DNA of 64,000 nt from Acanthosepion esculentum (GCA_964036315.1 OZ038480.1:11375703-11439702), one strand, 5' to 3'; positions 47,030 to 56,754 are shown, numbered from the stretch's first letter. Made by a program: numbers and translations. Notes: generated by a model from the letters alone, not told the origin.

Positions 47030-47275
47030 TGTGAGCCGAGTTCGAATTCAAGTTGAGTTCGTTAGCTTTACTTACGCACAAATACCGTTGATAAAGGTAT
47101 GAATACATCTCCCCACCCCCAGTTGTAGATTAAATAGCAGGACAGATTGGGTTCTTTAGCCTTGGTTGGCAATCAGTCTATCGCAGAAAGGAAAAAAAAT
47201 CTGCCTCGTTAGTCATGAATCGAAAGATACATGATCGCCCAAGCGTGTATCACAAATGGCACTTAACTGACTGAA
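47030..47275 (+). mobile_element. SINE S1, 5'-truncated
   Basis: Starts within the T-arm-like part (GAGCCGAGTTCGAATTCA) and continues through AAATAGCAGGACAG, CTTGGTTGGCAATC and GATACATGATCGCCCAAGCG to GGCACTTAACTGA. Confidence 0.82.
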
Positions 47276-47613
47276 TATGGGTTGGGGATGGTTTGATCGA
47301 GTGTTGTTTAATATTCCTTTTCAAAAAGTTAACGCATTATTTTAAACCAGAGAAAAGATTATTTCTATTTTTTCCTTTGCAACTGAATATAACTGACTAT
47401 CCCTTAAAACTAAATGAAGGCAGTAAAATGGCTGGAAATTGAGAATAGAGAAAAGTGGGAAAATCAGATATGAAATACCAAGAATGTTAATGAGGCGAGG
47501 AAATTACTTAATGAGATGTTAATTGGTTCAGGAAACACAATGAATGGGGTTTGGCAAATTTGTTGGAATTGAGTTAAGCGAGTTTTTCTATGACAACTAC
47601 AAACTGTATATAT

Positions 47614-47620
<7 letters not shown>
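47276..47620. other. Unassigned intronic sequence
   Basis: No recognised features. Confidence 0.4.
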
Positions 47621-47626
<6 letters not shown>

Positions 47627-47695
<69 letters not shown>

Positions 47696-47702
47696 TATAT
47701 GT
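47627..47702. repeat. (TA)n array, ~75 bp
   Basis: TA repeat with ATG interruptions at its right end. Confidence 0.95.
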
Positions 47703-47811
47703 ATGCAGGTGTGCAGTGAAATAGAAATGAACACGTTAGGTAGATAATCCGGTGTTCCTTAGTATTTAGCTTTATTTTCAAAAGGACAGTGCTCCATACA
47801 GAAGTAGAGCT

Positions 47812-48107
47812 TATATTATAATAATATTTTTAGTTTTTAAAAATATGATTCCTCCGCTACATAAGAGTTCTCATGTTTCAAAAGCGAGAGCCGAGACCCC
47901 TAACATAATTTTTTAAGTTATGTAGAGTTAAGGTGTCTGGACCCGCTTCCTTGTCAAGCGAGAATAAAGGAAGCGGGTCCAGACACCTTAACTCTACATA
48001 ACTTAAAAAATTATGTTAGGGGTCTCGGCTCTCGCTTTTGAAACATGAGAACTCTTATGTAGCGGAGGAATCATATTTTTAAAAACTAAAAATATTATTA
48101 TAATATA
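47812..48107. repeat. Perfect palindrome: 141-bp arms, 14-bp spacer
   Basis: The left arm 47812-47952 and right arm 47967-48107 are exact reverse complements as far as I can read them base by base. They are separated by GTCAAGCGAGAATA (47953-47966). Words include AAGCGGGTCCAGACACCTTA, CTCTACATAACTTAAAAAAT and GGTCTCGGCTCTCGC. A transcript across it, in either direction, would fold into one long hairpin. There is no coding sequence and no obvious target-site duplication. It could be a recent inverted duplication or a foldback transposon. Assembly artefact must also be excluded. Confidence 0.93.
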
Positions 48108-48121
48108 TTATATATATATAT

Positions 48122-48211
48122 ATGACAATAAGAAAACTGTAATAGTTACCGACGCGTTTCGTCCACATTGGACGAAATGCGTCTGCAACTATTATAGTTT
48201 TCTTATTGTCA
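48122..48211. repeat. Second, shorter palindrome with CGAAACG-type core
   Basis: ATGACAATAAGAAAACTGTA (48121 on) is mirrored by the reverse complement ending at 48211 (ATAGTTTTCTTATTGTCAT). The centre reads GACGCGTTTCGTCCACAT then TGGACGAAATGCGTC. The stem GTCCA/TGGAC followed by GAAA resembles the hairpin at 14813-14860. Confidence 0.8.
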
Positions 48212-48266
48212 TTTATATTTATAAATATTGTCTTTTCTACAGGAAAACCCTGAGAAATTTTAATAA

Positions 48267-48268
<2 letters not shown>

Positions 48269-48310
<42 letters not shown>
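48269..48310. repeat. (TA)n array, ~42 bp
   Basis: Left boundary of repeat R4 copy 2. Confidence 0.95.
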
Positions 48311-48316
<6 letters not shown>

Positions 48317-48635
48317 AACGTAAAGAGCCAGCTAAACCTACCTAGGTTTCACCTAAACGGATAGTCAGATGAACTTTAGGTTTATATTAGGTTTGCTCTA
48401 CTTCGTGTATTGAGCACTTTACGTAGTTGCTTTTACTCGTTTTGGAGGTTTTTCTTTGAACTCTGAGCTTGGATTCTGGACGATTGTTTTCGCCTCAATT
48501 TCATGTTCTTAGTTCTTTTTTTATCCCTCATTTTTCTTTGGGCATTGGTTTGTTCAATTACAAGCCGAAATACCTAAGGTTTTCCACGAGAGTACCACTA
48601 TTTATATAATATATAATACATATAAGATTATATAT
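48311..48635 (+). repeat. Dispersed repeat R4 bounded by (TA)n, copy 2
   Basis: Shares GGATTCTGGACGATTGTTTT, TTGGTTTGTTCA, GTGTATTGAG and ACTCG...GGAGGTTTTT blocks with 28626-28926. It again runs from (TA)n to a complex (TA)n/TATAAATAT tract. Confidence 0.85.
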
Positions 48636-48733
48636 ATATATATATTATATATTATATAAATATATATATATATTTATATATAAATATTATATATAAATAT
48701 TATATATATATATATATATAAATATTATATATA

Positions 48734-48782
<49 letters not shown>
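48636..48782. repeat. Complex (TA)n/(ATATAAATATTAT)n tract
   Basis: TA runs interrupted by repeated AAATATTATATA words, about 147 bp. Confidence 0.95.
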
Positions 48783-48786
<4 letters not shown>

Positions 48787-48924
48787 GAAATATAGTCTTA
48801 ACATGTGCTATATTTACGGGATAAAGTGCTCAATATCAGAGATAGAGTGTGTGTAAATATACAAGTGAACACAGAAGTCAACACTTCTATGTTTCCTGAC
48901 TGATGCAATCGTCAGGCCACGACG

Positions 48925-48997
<73 letters not shown>
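48783..48997 (+). repeat. Dispersed repeat R8, copy 2, with (TA)n tail
   Basis: GAAGAAATATAGTCTTAACA, GATAGAGTGTGTGTAAATAT, GAAGTCAACACTTCTATG and GATGCAATCGTCAGGCCACG, then (TA)n at 48928-48997. Confidence 0.8.
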
Positions 48998-48999
<2 letters not shown>

Positions 49000-49300
49000 C
49001 ACCCCAAACAAGGCAGTAAAGCCACTAACACGCAAGGGTGTTACTGAGTGTGAAAAAATATAAGAAAAACATTATTAAGCGAACAGAAGTTAATGATTGA
49101 AATTGCATTTACATTTTTGAAGATCAAACTTAACTGGAAAGTGTGGAGCTGGAAGAGATTTCTACAAGCGAAAAAAGTGTAACAGAAGAAACCTTTAGCA
49201 TAGAACTTACGGTTACATCAAGTCATTTCAACTGTAAAATTATGAGGCCTTGCTGCTAATCTAGTACTGCGCTTAAATTCATAAAGCTTAGGTACCATAA
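48998..49300 (+). repeat. Dispersed repeat R7, copy 2
   Basis: TTTTCACCCCAAACAAGGCA, GGGTGTTACTGAGTGTGAAA, ATTTTTGAAGATCAAACTTA, AGCATAGAACTTACGGTTAC and AATCTAGTACTGCGCTTAAA. It starts exactly at the end of a (TA)n array. Confidence 0.85.
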
Positions 49301-49555
49301 AAATATTTGTAGAAAAGGCACAGGGGAAGATATATCTTATGGCTGTTGATAGCTTGCAATTCGCATGCAAGGGAGATCAGCAGAGAACTCTTAAAAATGG
49401 CCGGAGACGTGCATATGTGCATGCCTTCCGATCCCCGTAAGTGTTTGAAATGATATAGTCAGAACTTGTAAAAGGTGTAGGAATCTTTATTTGACCATTG
49501 TTGCCAAGCGACTGATCACGGCAATCGATCCTGAACAGATTTTTGACAAAAAATA
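49301..49555. other. Unassigned intronic sequence
   Basis: No recognised features. Confidence 0.35.
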
Positions 49556-49559
49556 TTAC

Positions 49560-49765
49560 CAGCAATAAAAAATGTCGACATTAAATAACCCATTGAGGTT
49601 GATATGCCGTAAAACAAAATAAACCAAACCCATCTAAACCAAAGAATACATATTCTATTCATACGAATCTATCCTAAAAATGTTGTCGGCATTAAATAAC
49701 CCACTGAGGTTGATATGCCGTAAAACAAAATTATCCAAACCAAACCAAACCAAAACAAACCTGTG
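49560..49765 (-). repeat. Two short copies of dispersed repeat R2
   Basis: Both read, in reverse, GTTTTACGGCATATCAACCT, CAATGGGTTATTTAATG (or CAGTGGG) and CCGACA. They lie at 49560-49640 and 49672-49765, separated by about 30 bp, with CCAAACCAAACC runs. Confidence 0.8.
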
Positions 49766-50044
49766 TTGGGGTGAAATGATAAAAAACAAAAAAAAAAAAA
49801 AACACGCACATTAATTCTCTCGTCTCTTGAAGCCCCCACATCCCTATGAAAAGTGCCTAATTGAGTAAAAGACCATATATGAGTCTCGGTGGCACGACAT
49901 GCACTGAACTTTTTTACCCCCCGAAAATTTTTACAGCATGTGTAAAAATCACCGTCGAAACACGGATACAGATGGTGCACTAATATGAATGTTACTATCA
50001 CACAAGATGGCCAAAAACTCTGAAAATTTTATCAGAACCAAAAG

Positions 50045-50049
<5 letters not shown>
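49766..50049. other. Unassigned intronic sequence
   Basis: Poly-A run at 49787-49802. Otherwise nothing recognised. Confidence 0.35.

Positions 50050-50103
<54 letters not shown>
50050..50103. repeat. (GA)n tract near the ZFPM donor site
   Basis: On the gene strand this is a (CT)n run beginning about 30 bp inside the intron after the donor at 50136. Confidence 0.93.
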
Positions 50104-50136
50104 TAAAAGTCTTATCAAATTTGGTTAGAAACTTAC

Positions 50137-50397
50137 CTGAGAAGACAGGTATCTCTGTGTTGGCACCAGGTAAGCTAATGGCATGTTTTGAAGTGTCTGT
50201 CTCTTCCCTTTTGATTGGTGTTGCTGCAGCATTCGATGTGGGCATACCACCACCAGTTCCGACCGTAGGGCTTTTGTCCTTTTCACTGGCACTAACTGCC
50301 TTGGGAGACTGACTCTGATCAGAAAGGAATGTGAAGGAGGCCGCCAAAGCAGATTCGGGGGTCAAGTCCACAGTTAATCGGCACCAGATACGGCCAG
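50137..50397 (-). CDS. ZFPM: FOG/ZFPM zinc-finger co-regulator, upstream coding exon
   Basis: Internal exon of 261 bp. The acceptor TGTTTGTTTCAG precedes 50397 and the donor TCAG|GTAAGT follows 50137. Both ends are phase 1. It begins inside a codon, so at least one more coding exon must lie upstream. The frame reads GRIWCRLTVDLTPESALA, then Ser/Lys-rich sequence (SPKAVSASEKDKSPTV) and an IKREE motif that fits a SUMO-acceptor consensus (inference). FOG proteins have a PR-like domain before the first finger. The IWCR...TPE segment may be its end, but this is not certain. The call rests mainly on the splice phase and the fit to the next exon. Confidence 0.8.
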
Positions 50398-50439
50398 CTG
50401 AAACAAACAGAAAAACACAAAACCATTCAGTTCAAATAA

Positions 50440-50931
50440 TTTATCCATTGGACGAAATAGTTACAATCTTATCACTGTGAGAAATATTGACATTTAAGGA
50501 AAAGCTAGTATTTCTACTGCTGAGAGACCAGGGAAAAGGTTCTTCTGAGCTACAAAGGACAGGAAATTGTAGAGAGCCATGACCGCTAATGTGCTGAAAA
50601 GGCACGGCACATAGAAGAAGTATATTCCTCTGCCCAGAAATGTTAAAAGATTTGGGCATTTTCTACCCACAGATGCAACATCGCAATCCTGACGCTACAC
50701 TATCGCTATTTCCACAGAAAATGTTTAGATGAACATCAATTTTAGTTCCATCAATTTAAATCTTCCCGTTCGGATATTGGCATAACAAAATCCTATCTCC
50801 ATTTAGCCGAGGGTCGTATTAAACTAGGTTGTGTATACCAGAGGTTTTTTTCTTTCCCACAATGCATCTATCATTTTAAAGTAATCGGTGCAATAGTTGT
50901 GTATTTCTCAGTAGCCTGTGCTCGAACTTGG
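50440..50931. other. Sequence upstream of the listed ZFPM exons, with a LINE tail
   Basis: 50531-50610 carries the LINE-tail words GAAATTGTAGAGAGCCATGA and GGCACGGCACATAGAAG. I recognise no further ZFPM exon here. Confidence 0.5.
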
Positions 50932-51006
50932 AAGAAGAAGAAGAAGAAGAAGAAGAAGAAGAAGAAGAAGAAGAAGAAGAAGAAGAAGAAGAAGAAGAAG
51001 AAGAAG
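50932..51006. repeat. (GAA)n microsatellite, 25 units
   Basis: Pure GAA/AAG triplets over 75 bp. They give spurious poly-Arg, poly-Ser and poly-Leu frames. The right end runs into a LINE tail. Confidence 0.97.
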
Positions 51007-51145
51007 CTTGAGTAAATGGATGGCAGAACAGCGTTTGGGAGAGATGGCAAAAAGACAAAAGTTATTAAGAGCTACAAAAGATAGGAAATTAGGGAGAGCC
51101 ACGATCGTCAACGTCCTGAAGGGACACGGCACAAAGAAGAAGAAA
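51007..51145 (+). pseudogene. LINE 3' coding tail (RTE-like) fragment
   Basis: The frame reads LSKWMAEQRLGEMAKRQKLL, then RATKDRKLGRATIVNVLKGH and GT. It is the same terminal block as at 31305-31443. A polypurine stretch follows. Confidence 0.75.
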
Positions 51146-51568
51146 ACGAAGAAGAAGACATTACAGTACATTCCTCTGCTCAGAATTGAAAGAATTCGGC
51201 ATTTTCCACCAAAAGATGCAACATTGCAACCCATTTGCTATTTCCATGGCAAATGTTTTGATGAGCACCATTCTTTAGTTCCACCAGTTCAGACTTTTAC
51301 AACTAAAACCCACCATGCTACATCCACAGAGTTGAGCCATCTTCATCCTCTTCATATTGGTAAGGAGGAAGTTCTGCTCAGATAGCTTTTTCTCTTGAAC
51401 TGCTGCTTTGTGAAACAAACTCCCAAGAGGATGCTTCCACAAACATTACAATAATAACCTGTTCAAGTCTAGGGTCAATCATTATCTATCCTCCATATCC
51501 TCATAATGTTCACTTCCTACTTCATACTATTAAATTCATATCACACTCCTCATTCAGTAACCCTCTCC
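51146..51568. other. Unassigned sequence
   Basis: No recognised features. Confidence 0.35.
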
Positions 51569-51569
51569 T

Positions 51570-51652
51570 TCCTGACAAATCGACCATGGTGAGATTCGAA
51601 CCCGGGTCTCATGGTCAGAATGCGAACGTTCTAACCACTCGGCCACATGCCC
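51570..51652 (-). pseudogene. tRNA-like sequence (SINE head or tRNA relic)
   Basis: On the minus strand GGGCATGTGGCCGAGTGG contains a perfect box A (TGGCCGAGTGG), and GGGTTCGAATCT is a good box B. T-stem pairing is weak and the acceptor stem does not close. It is therefore more likely the promoter head of a tRNA-derived SINE than a working tRNA. Confidence 0.65.
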
Positions 51653-52184
51653 ATATGCAGAGGGTTGATAAATGTTCATGTTGATCCTACACAGAAGTAC
51701 CGGTCCATATGTAAATAATCCCATCATTTTTGATGGGTACTATGCTAGTCTTTATACAAAATAGACCAAGTATATTTATAACTTTATATCACTACCTTTT
51801 TAGTGTCTTTGTTATGACAATGATATTCTGTTCGAAAGCATTTATGAAGTGTGGCTGTGAAAAGACCGACTCTATAAAGGAACTACTTACAACAATAATT
51901 GACAAAATATATTTAAAGACTCACATGTGAAAGATTCCTAATAATTCTAAGGACTTAATAAAATATGCCGTGAAAAAATGACGGCATAGGGAAACTAATA
52001 CCACTAATATTTTGGTACCCTTGGTTTCAGAATCGTATCAGGTGGTTAATTTCGCTGTATCAACATAAGTCAGAAAATAATGCAATAATGCGCCCACCCC
52101 TGACCTGTTAATTATGCGTCTCTCATATCTCCACAACATGTTAATAATAATGACTTAGTGTAAGAAGTCTTACTAATTAACCCA
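51653..52184. other. Unassigned sequence
   Basis: No recognised features. Confidence 0.35.
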
Positions 52185-52444
52185 TAGCTGGGGAAGAAGA
52201 GGTGGATTCATACCATTCCCAAGGGTATTTGTGCGTAATTGAATATAATGAACCCAACAGGAATTGGAACTCGGTTTTCCAATTAACAATTTTGAACCAT
52301 TATCCATTACACCACCTGCACATCCAAGCTTATGGCATCTGGTATTCCCAAGCTGTCACCCATGTAAGTACTAACCAGGCTCGATGTTGCTTAACTTCAG
52401 TGATCCCATGGGAACCAATGTTTCAACATGATGTGGCTGTAAGC
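52185..52444 (-). mobile_element. Chimeric 5S rRNA-tRNA SINE
   Basis: On the minus strand a full-length 119-nt 5S rRNA-like sequence (52444-52326) comes first: GCTTACAGCC, GATCACTGAAGTTAAGCAAC, GAGCCTGGTTAGTACTTACA, TGGGTGACAGCTTGGGAATA and GATGCCATAAGCTT. It keeps the order and spacing of the internal control elements. Directly after it comes the S1 tRNA-derived SINE: GGTGGTGTAATGGATAATGG, GAGTTCCAATTCC, ACAAATACCCTTGGGAATGG and CCCCAGCTATGGGTTAA. Chimeric 5S-tRNA SINEs are known in vertebrates (AmnSINE1/DeuSINE type). Chance insertion next to a 5S pseudogene is the alternative. Confidence 0.75.
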
Positions 52445-52639
52445 TATCATTTTGGAAACTTATATTAAACAATTGTTAAATACAACGCCATCTGGTGACC
52501 GTTTCGAGAATTTGTTTGGTAATCTAGGGAAATTCAAAGATTTCTTGTAATTTTGTTTGACTTATAAGAGGTACCAGATGATCAGTTGCCAGACAAAGTT
52601 GTACCACCATTAAATTAATTTCCTGTTTAGGATTCGGTT

Positions 52640-52865
52640 TCCGGTTCCTTCTAAAAAATTACTTCAACTCCACACTTTTAACGTCTTCACCTAAAACTGT
52701 AAACTTTTATTTATTATTGAATCTTTTTTCCCCATTTCTAAATAGGCGTAGATAGGTTTACCTATCATCCAGTTCACACTCCTCCCCAGTCTTTTGGGCA
52801 GGTGTAGAGGTTTATTTTTTGTTTCCTGTTTAGGATTGTGTTTCTGGTTCCTTCTAAAGCCATTT
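52640..52865 (+). repeat. Dispersed repeat R1, copy 3
   Basis: AATAGGCGTAGATAGGTTTA, CCTATCATCCAGTTCACACT, CAGTCTTTTGGGCAGGTGTA, TTGTTTCCTGTTTAGGATTG and GGTTCCTTCTAAAG. The last two blocks also occur at 52618-52660, giving a partial tandem duplication. Confidence 0.82.
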
Positions 52866-53484
52866 CTTTATGTAACAAATTGCTCGTAGGCGTTGTGCAG
52901 AGTGAATATTGTGAATAAATAAAATCTGCAATTAATTTCTCTAATAAAATCTATGAATTGCATTTCTAAAATAAAGCACTATTACATCTTACTGCATCTT
53001 TCTTTACAATAATTACTGGAGGGAATGGAAGTCTTTTTCATAAAATTAGTCCTACCAGTGATATCATAGATTATATGACGAATGAGTAGGATAAAGATTA
53101 TTAGATGTATAAATATATAAATAAAATAAATATTAGAAGAAATCACAGAAAGAACATGATAATTGCTTTTGTAATAATTCTAATATTATTGCCAGTGTGG
53201 AATCATTGGTAAGAACTTTTTATTTTGCCTTGATTCTTCTAGGCTGTTATCGTTTATCATTAAAGATCATTTGGTGTGGCTATAATCGGAAACATCATAT
53301 AAGATTACACGCATTGCTCATTATTTCTATTGATGTCTGATCTTTGAAAATTTCAGCTGATGGTCATAAGCGATAATTAAAGCAATGCAACTGCCATTAT
53401 TGATGTCCGTGCCAAAGATGACCATTGATTGCTCGAATAAGTTTATTTGCCTTTCACTGACTGCTTCTTGGGTTCTGTTCAGCA
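52866..53484. other. Unassigned sequence
   Basis: No recognised features. Confidence 0.35.
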
Positions 53485-54356
53485 TTTAGAAAGGAAGGAA
53501 GGAAAGGAAAGGAAAGAAAGAAGGGAAGGAAGGAGGGTCGGAAGGAAAGGAAGGAAAAGAAGGGAGGGCGAGAGCAAAGGAAAGGAAGGAAAAGATGGAA
53601 GGAAGGAAAAAGGGAAGGAAGGAAAGAAGGAAAGGAAGGAAAAGAAGGGAGGGCGAGAGCAAAGGAAAGGAAGGAAAAGATGGAAGGAAGGAAAAAGGGA
53701 AGGAAGGAAAGAAGGAAAGGAAGGAAAAGAAGGGAGGGCGAGAGCAAAGGAAAGGAAGGAAAAGATGGAAGGAAGGAAAAAGGGAAGGAAGGAAGGAAGG
53801 AAAGGAAGGAAAAGAAGGGAGGGCGAGAGCAAAGGAAAGGAAGGAAAAGATGGAAGGAAGGAAAAAGGGAAGGAAGGAAGGAAGGAAAGGAAGGAAAAGA
53901 AGGGAGGGCGAGAGCAAAGGAAAGGAAGGAAGTGAGGAAGGGATGAGAGGAAGGAAGAAAGGGAGGGAAGGAAGGAAAGGAAGGAAAAGATGGAAGGAAG
54001 GAAAAAAGGGAGGGAAGGAAGGAAGGAAAGGAAGGAAAAGAAGGGAGGGCGAGAGCAAAGGAAAGGAAGGAAGTGAGGAAGGGATGACAGGAAGCAAAAA
54101 AGGGAGGGAAGGAAGGAAAAGATGGAAGGAAGGAAAAAAGGGAGGGAAGGATGGAAGGAAAGGAAGGAAAAGAAGGGAGGGCGGGAGCGAAGGAAAGGAA
54201 GGAATGAAAGGAAAGAAGAGAAGGAAGGAAGGAAAGAAAGAAGGGGGAGGGAAAGAAAGGAAGGAAATGGAGGAAGAGAAGGAAGGAAAGAAGAGAGGGA
54301 GGGAGGGAAGGAAGGAAAGAAAGGAAGGAAGGAAGGAAAGGAAGGGAAGAAATGAT
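53485..54356 (+). repeat. 870-bp polypurine block with an ~85-bp higher-order unit
   Basis: Almost only A and G on the plus strand, built from GGAA/GGAAAG words. The marker GGGAGGGCGAGAGCAAAGGA recurs at about 85-bp spacing in the left half (near 53562, 53647, 53732, 53817 and 53902), and a longer variant unit follows on the right (to 54190). Long Lys/Glu/Arg and Ser/Phe/Pro frames on both strands are composition artefacts. Such tracts can form triplex DNA (established). Confidence 0.96.
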
Positions 54357-54491
54357 AATTATTCGAAATACAAAATTCTTTATTCCAATAAAAATGTAAA
54401 AATTAAAAGGGGAAAACACAAATGATAATTATTCGAACATTTTTCTCGATACGGTAAAAAAGATATAAACTCAAAAGAGAAAGCGATATAG

Positions 54492-54557
<66 letters not shown>

Positions 54558-54640
54558 AATGATGGAAAGGCAACATTGGAAATTGCAAAACAGTTGAACT
54601 TTGAAAATTTTAGGTCAAGAGAAAACAAAAGACACTCACT
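54357..54640. repeat. (TA)n array with flanks
   Basis: (TA)n at 54494-54556. ATGATAATTATTCGAA occurs on both sides of 54390 (54352 and 54422), a short direct repeat flanking the segment between the polypurine block and the TA tract. Confidence 0.85.
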
Positions 54641-55833
54641 GTGTTACTGGCCCTAAGAACCTGCTGATATTTTTTTAATGGACTGTGATTGGACGGTTCA
54701 AAGGTGAATTGCCCTCCTTTGAAAGGGAAGGTAGAACTGTGACTGGACCATAGCAGCAGTCGGAAACGAGACAGCTTAGAGAGAAGAGGTTCGTTTTCTC
54801 TCTCTCTGCTGAAATGGCAGGCAGCGTTTGCCCATAAGTGAAGGATGCATGGGTAACAAAGTTGCTGAGTTGCTTCAGAGAAAGTTTTGAGAAGTCCTCT
54901 TGAAGAAGCCCCAGAAAAGAAAGTTGAAAAGAAGTCCGTAAGTGGAGTTTGGAGCCAAAGCCGTTTGAGAAGAAGACGAAGGAGCGAACACGTGCGTTCT
55001 CAAAAAGTATTTTATCACGTGTTTAAGTAAATTTTCAGCTTCTACGTCCGTAAAAGAAAGGCAATATCCACGCGGACCGGAGGAAAATAAGTGAAGAAAA
55101 AAGGGAGTTGGTCACCAGGAAGAGAACTTAGACTACACAAGAAAGAAAAGAAAAAAGGATAAAACTTTTGAACCTTGAAAGGACTGAAAGTGTACTGTAG
55201 AGCTAAGGCTCATCCCACTTTTTTTTATTGTTATCATTGACACAGCAGGTGGGCACAATTCTTTTTTTGTTTTTTTGTGCATTGTAATTTTTAAGTTTGT
55301 TTTCTGCTACGTTTTTTTTTTTTACATTGTCTTAGTCAGAGAATAGGTTGTCTTATTCTCAGCAAAAAGGGACGAATTTTTGCAAGAACCCTTATTTAGC
55401 TGGTTAGAAATAAATATTTTACTTTGTAATTGAATCTGATTTGCATTATTTTTCTTTATTTTTCGTTATTAATTCGGGCAATAGTGGAAATACTGTTGCA
55501 GCAGGTTTTATTTTCTGAAAGAAAATAAAATTTCCGAAAGAACATATAGAACAATTAAAAAAGAAATTGAAAAGATTGACAAGTTAAGAAAAAAAAAGAA
55601 TATGAAAAAGTAACAAGTCCAGTAGATAAGGATAAGTAAAGGTGAAATCTTGTCTATTTGCTCCAAATGCATTTAGAATAGATATACAACAGTGATTTAA
55701 TTCATTTTATATCCTTGTAACCATAAACAGAATGATTTGATGCAAATTTAAAAAATAAATCTTACCTACGTTATCACTGGTTACAGAAACTGATATAAAA
55801 TAAAGACATAAATAGAAATAAATATACGACAAA
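54641..55833. other. Unassigned sequence, partly GC-richer
   Basis: 54680-55200 is richer in G+C than its surroundings, with ATTGGACGG and purine-rich runs. It could be the untranslated leader of an unknown transcript or an LTR, but I see no frame, splice pattern or second copy to support either. T-runs lie at 55258-55322. Confidence 0.35.
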
Positions 55834-56155
55834 TATCTCAGCCTCACTCTGAGATAAAAACACTATCTCAGCCTCACTCTGAGATAAAAACATTATCTTA
55901 GCCTCACTCTGAGATAAAAAAAATATATCTCAGCCTCACTCTGAGATAAAAACACAATCTCAGCCTCACTCTGAGATAAAAAAAATATATCTCAGTCTCA
56001 GTCTGAGATAAAATATATATCTCAGCCTCAGTTTGAGAAAAAACACTATCACCGCTTCATTCTGAGATAAAAAATATATCTTAGCCTCACTCTGAGATAA
56101 AAAATATATCTTAGCCTCACTCTGAGATAAAAACACTATCTCAGCCTCACTTCAA
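55834..56155. repeat. Minisatellite of hairpin units (28-31 bp, about 11 copies)
   Basis: Each unit contains ATCTCAGCCTCACTCTGAGA followed by T and an A-rich linker. ATCTCAG and CTGAGAT pair around a short loop, so every unit is its own hairpin. Variants often keep the pairing. Unit length varies through the linker (AAAAACACT, AAAAAAATAT and similar). Confidence 0.93.
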
Positions 56156-56754
56156 AACTAGTGAAAGCTTTTGCATATTACATTTTAATGACAATTTTGC
56201 TATTTATAAAGTTAGATAAAAAATTGAATTAGTTGTAAAATTTATGGGGGAAAATGGATAAACTAAGAAATATCTGATTTGTAACTGAATGAAAATAAAA
56301 AGTAATCAATATTTGTATTTACTCATAAATTTAATCTAGCAAAGAGTGGAGCGCTCAGTGAGGATAAAAGTCCCTACACTAGCCTTTCAGATATTTTGCT
56401 AACACACTTAATATAGCGAGAAACATTATAACATTTCTCTAATAACTGATGTTAAATATATCTATTTAGTTTTAAAAATACTAACAATTATATAAACATT
56501 AAACTTTTATATGCAGTTTAGTTATTTTTTAATTAGAATGAGCTCATTTGAACAGGATCCTTTGTTTCTTCTTGAAATTAGCCAGCGGTGATGCACCCAC
56601 AAGATCTCCAGGTAAAGCGTTTCAGTTGTCTATCGTCGTCAGGGGAAAGAAGTAAGATCTCGCAACCGTTTTCAAGTGTCGTTTCATCAAATTGTGTGAG
56701 TGGCCATGTTTGAGAAGATAAATAAATTGTTCACTTCCATTTTATGGCGTCCTG
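56156..56754. other. Unassigned AT-rich sequence
   Basis: No gene recognised. Confidence 0.35.

Larger units (their letters stand above)
46308..50136 (-). other. ZFPM intron between the first two listed exons (3829 bp)
   Basis: The donor GTAAGT lies at 50136-50131 and the acceptor at 46310-46308. It is filled with repeats: (CTTT)n, R8, SINE S1, a perfect palindrome, R4, several (TA)n arrays, R7, two R2 fragments and a (GA)n tract next to the donor. No further exon of the gene was recognised inside. Confidence 0.88.

Noticed and set aside
51570..51652. tRNA gene with perfect box A and good box B
   Set aside because: T and acceptor stems do not pair properly. A SINE promoter head is more likely.
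53447..54425. Lys/Glu/Arg-rich and Ser/Phe/Pro-rich frames
   Set aside because: Composition artefacts of the polypurine block, open on both strands.
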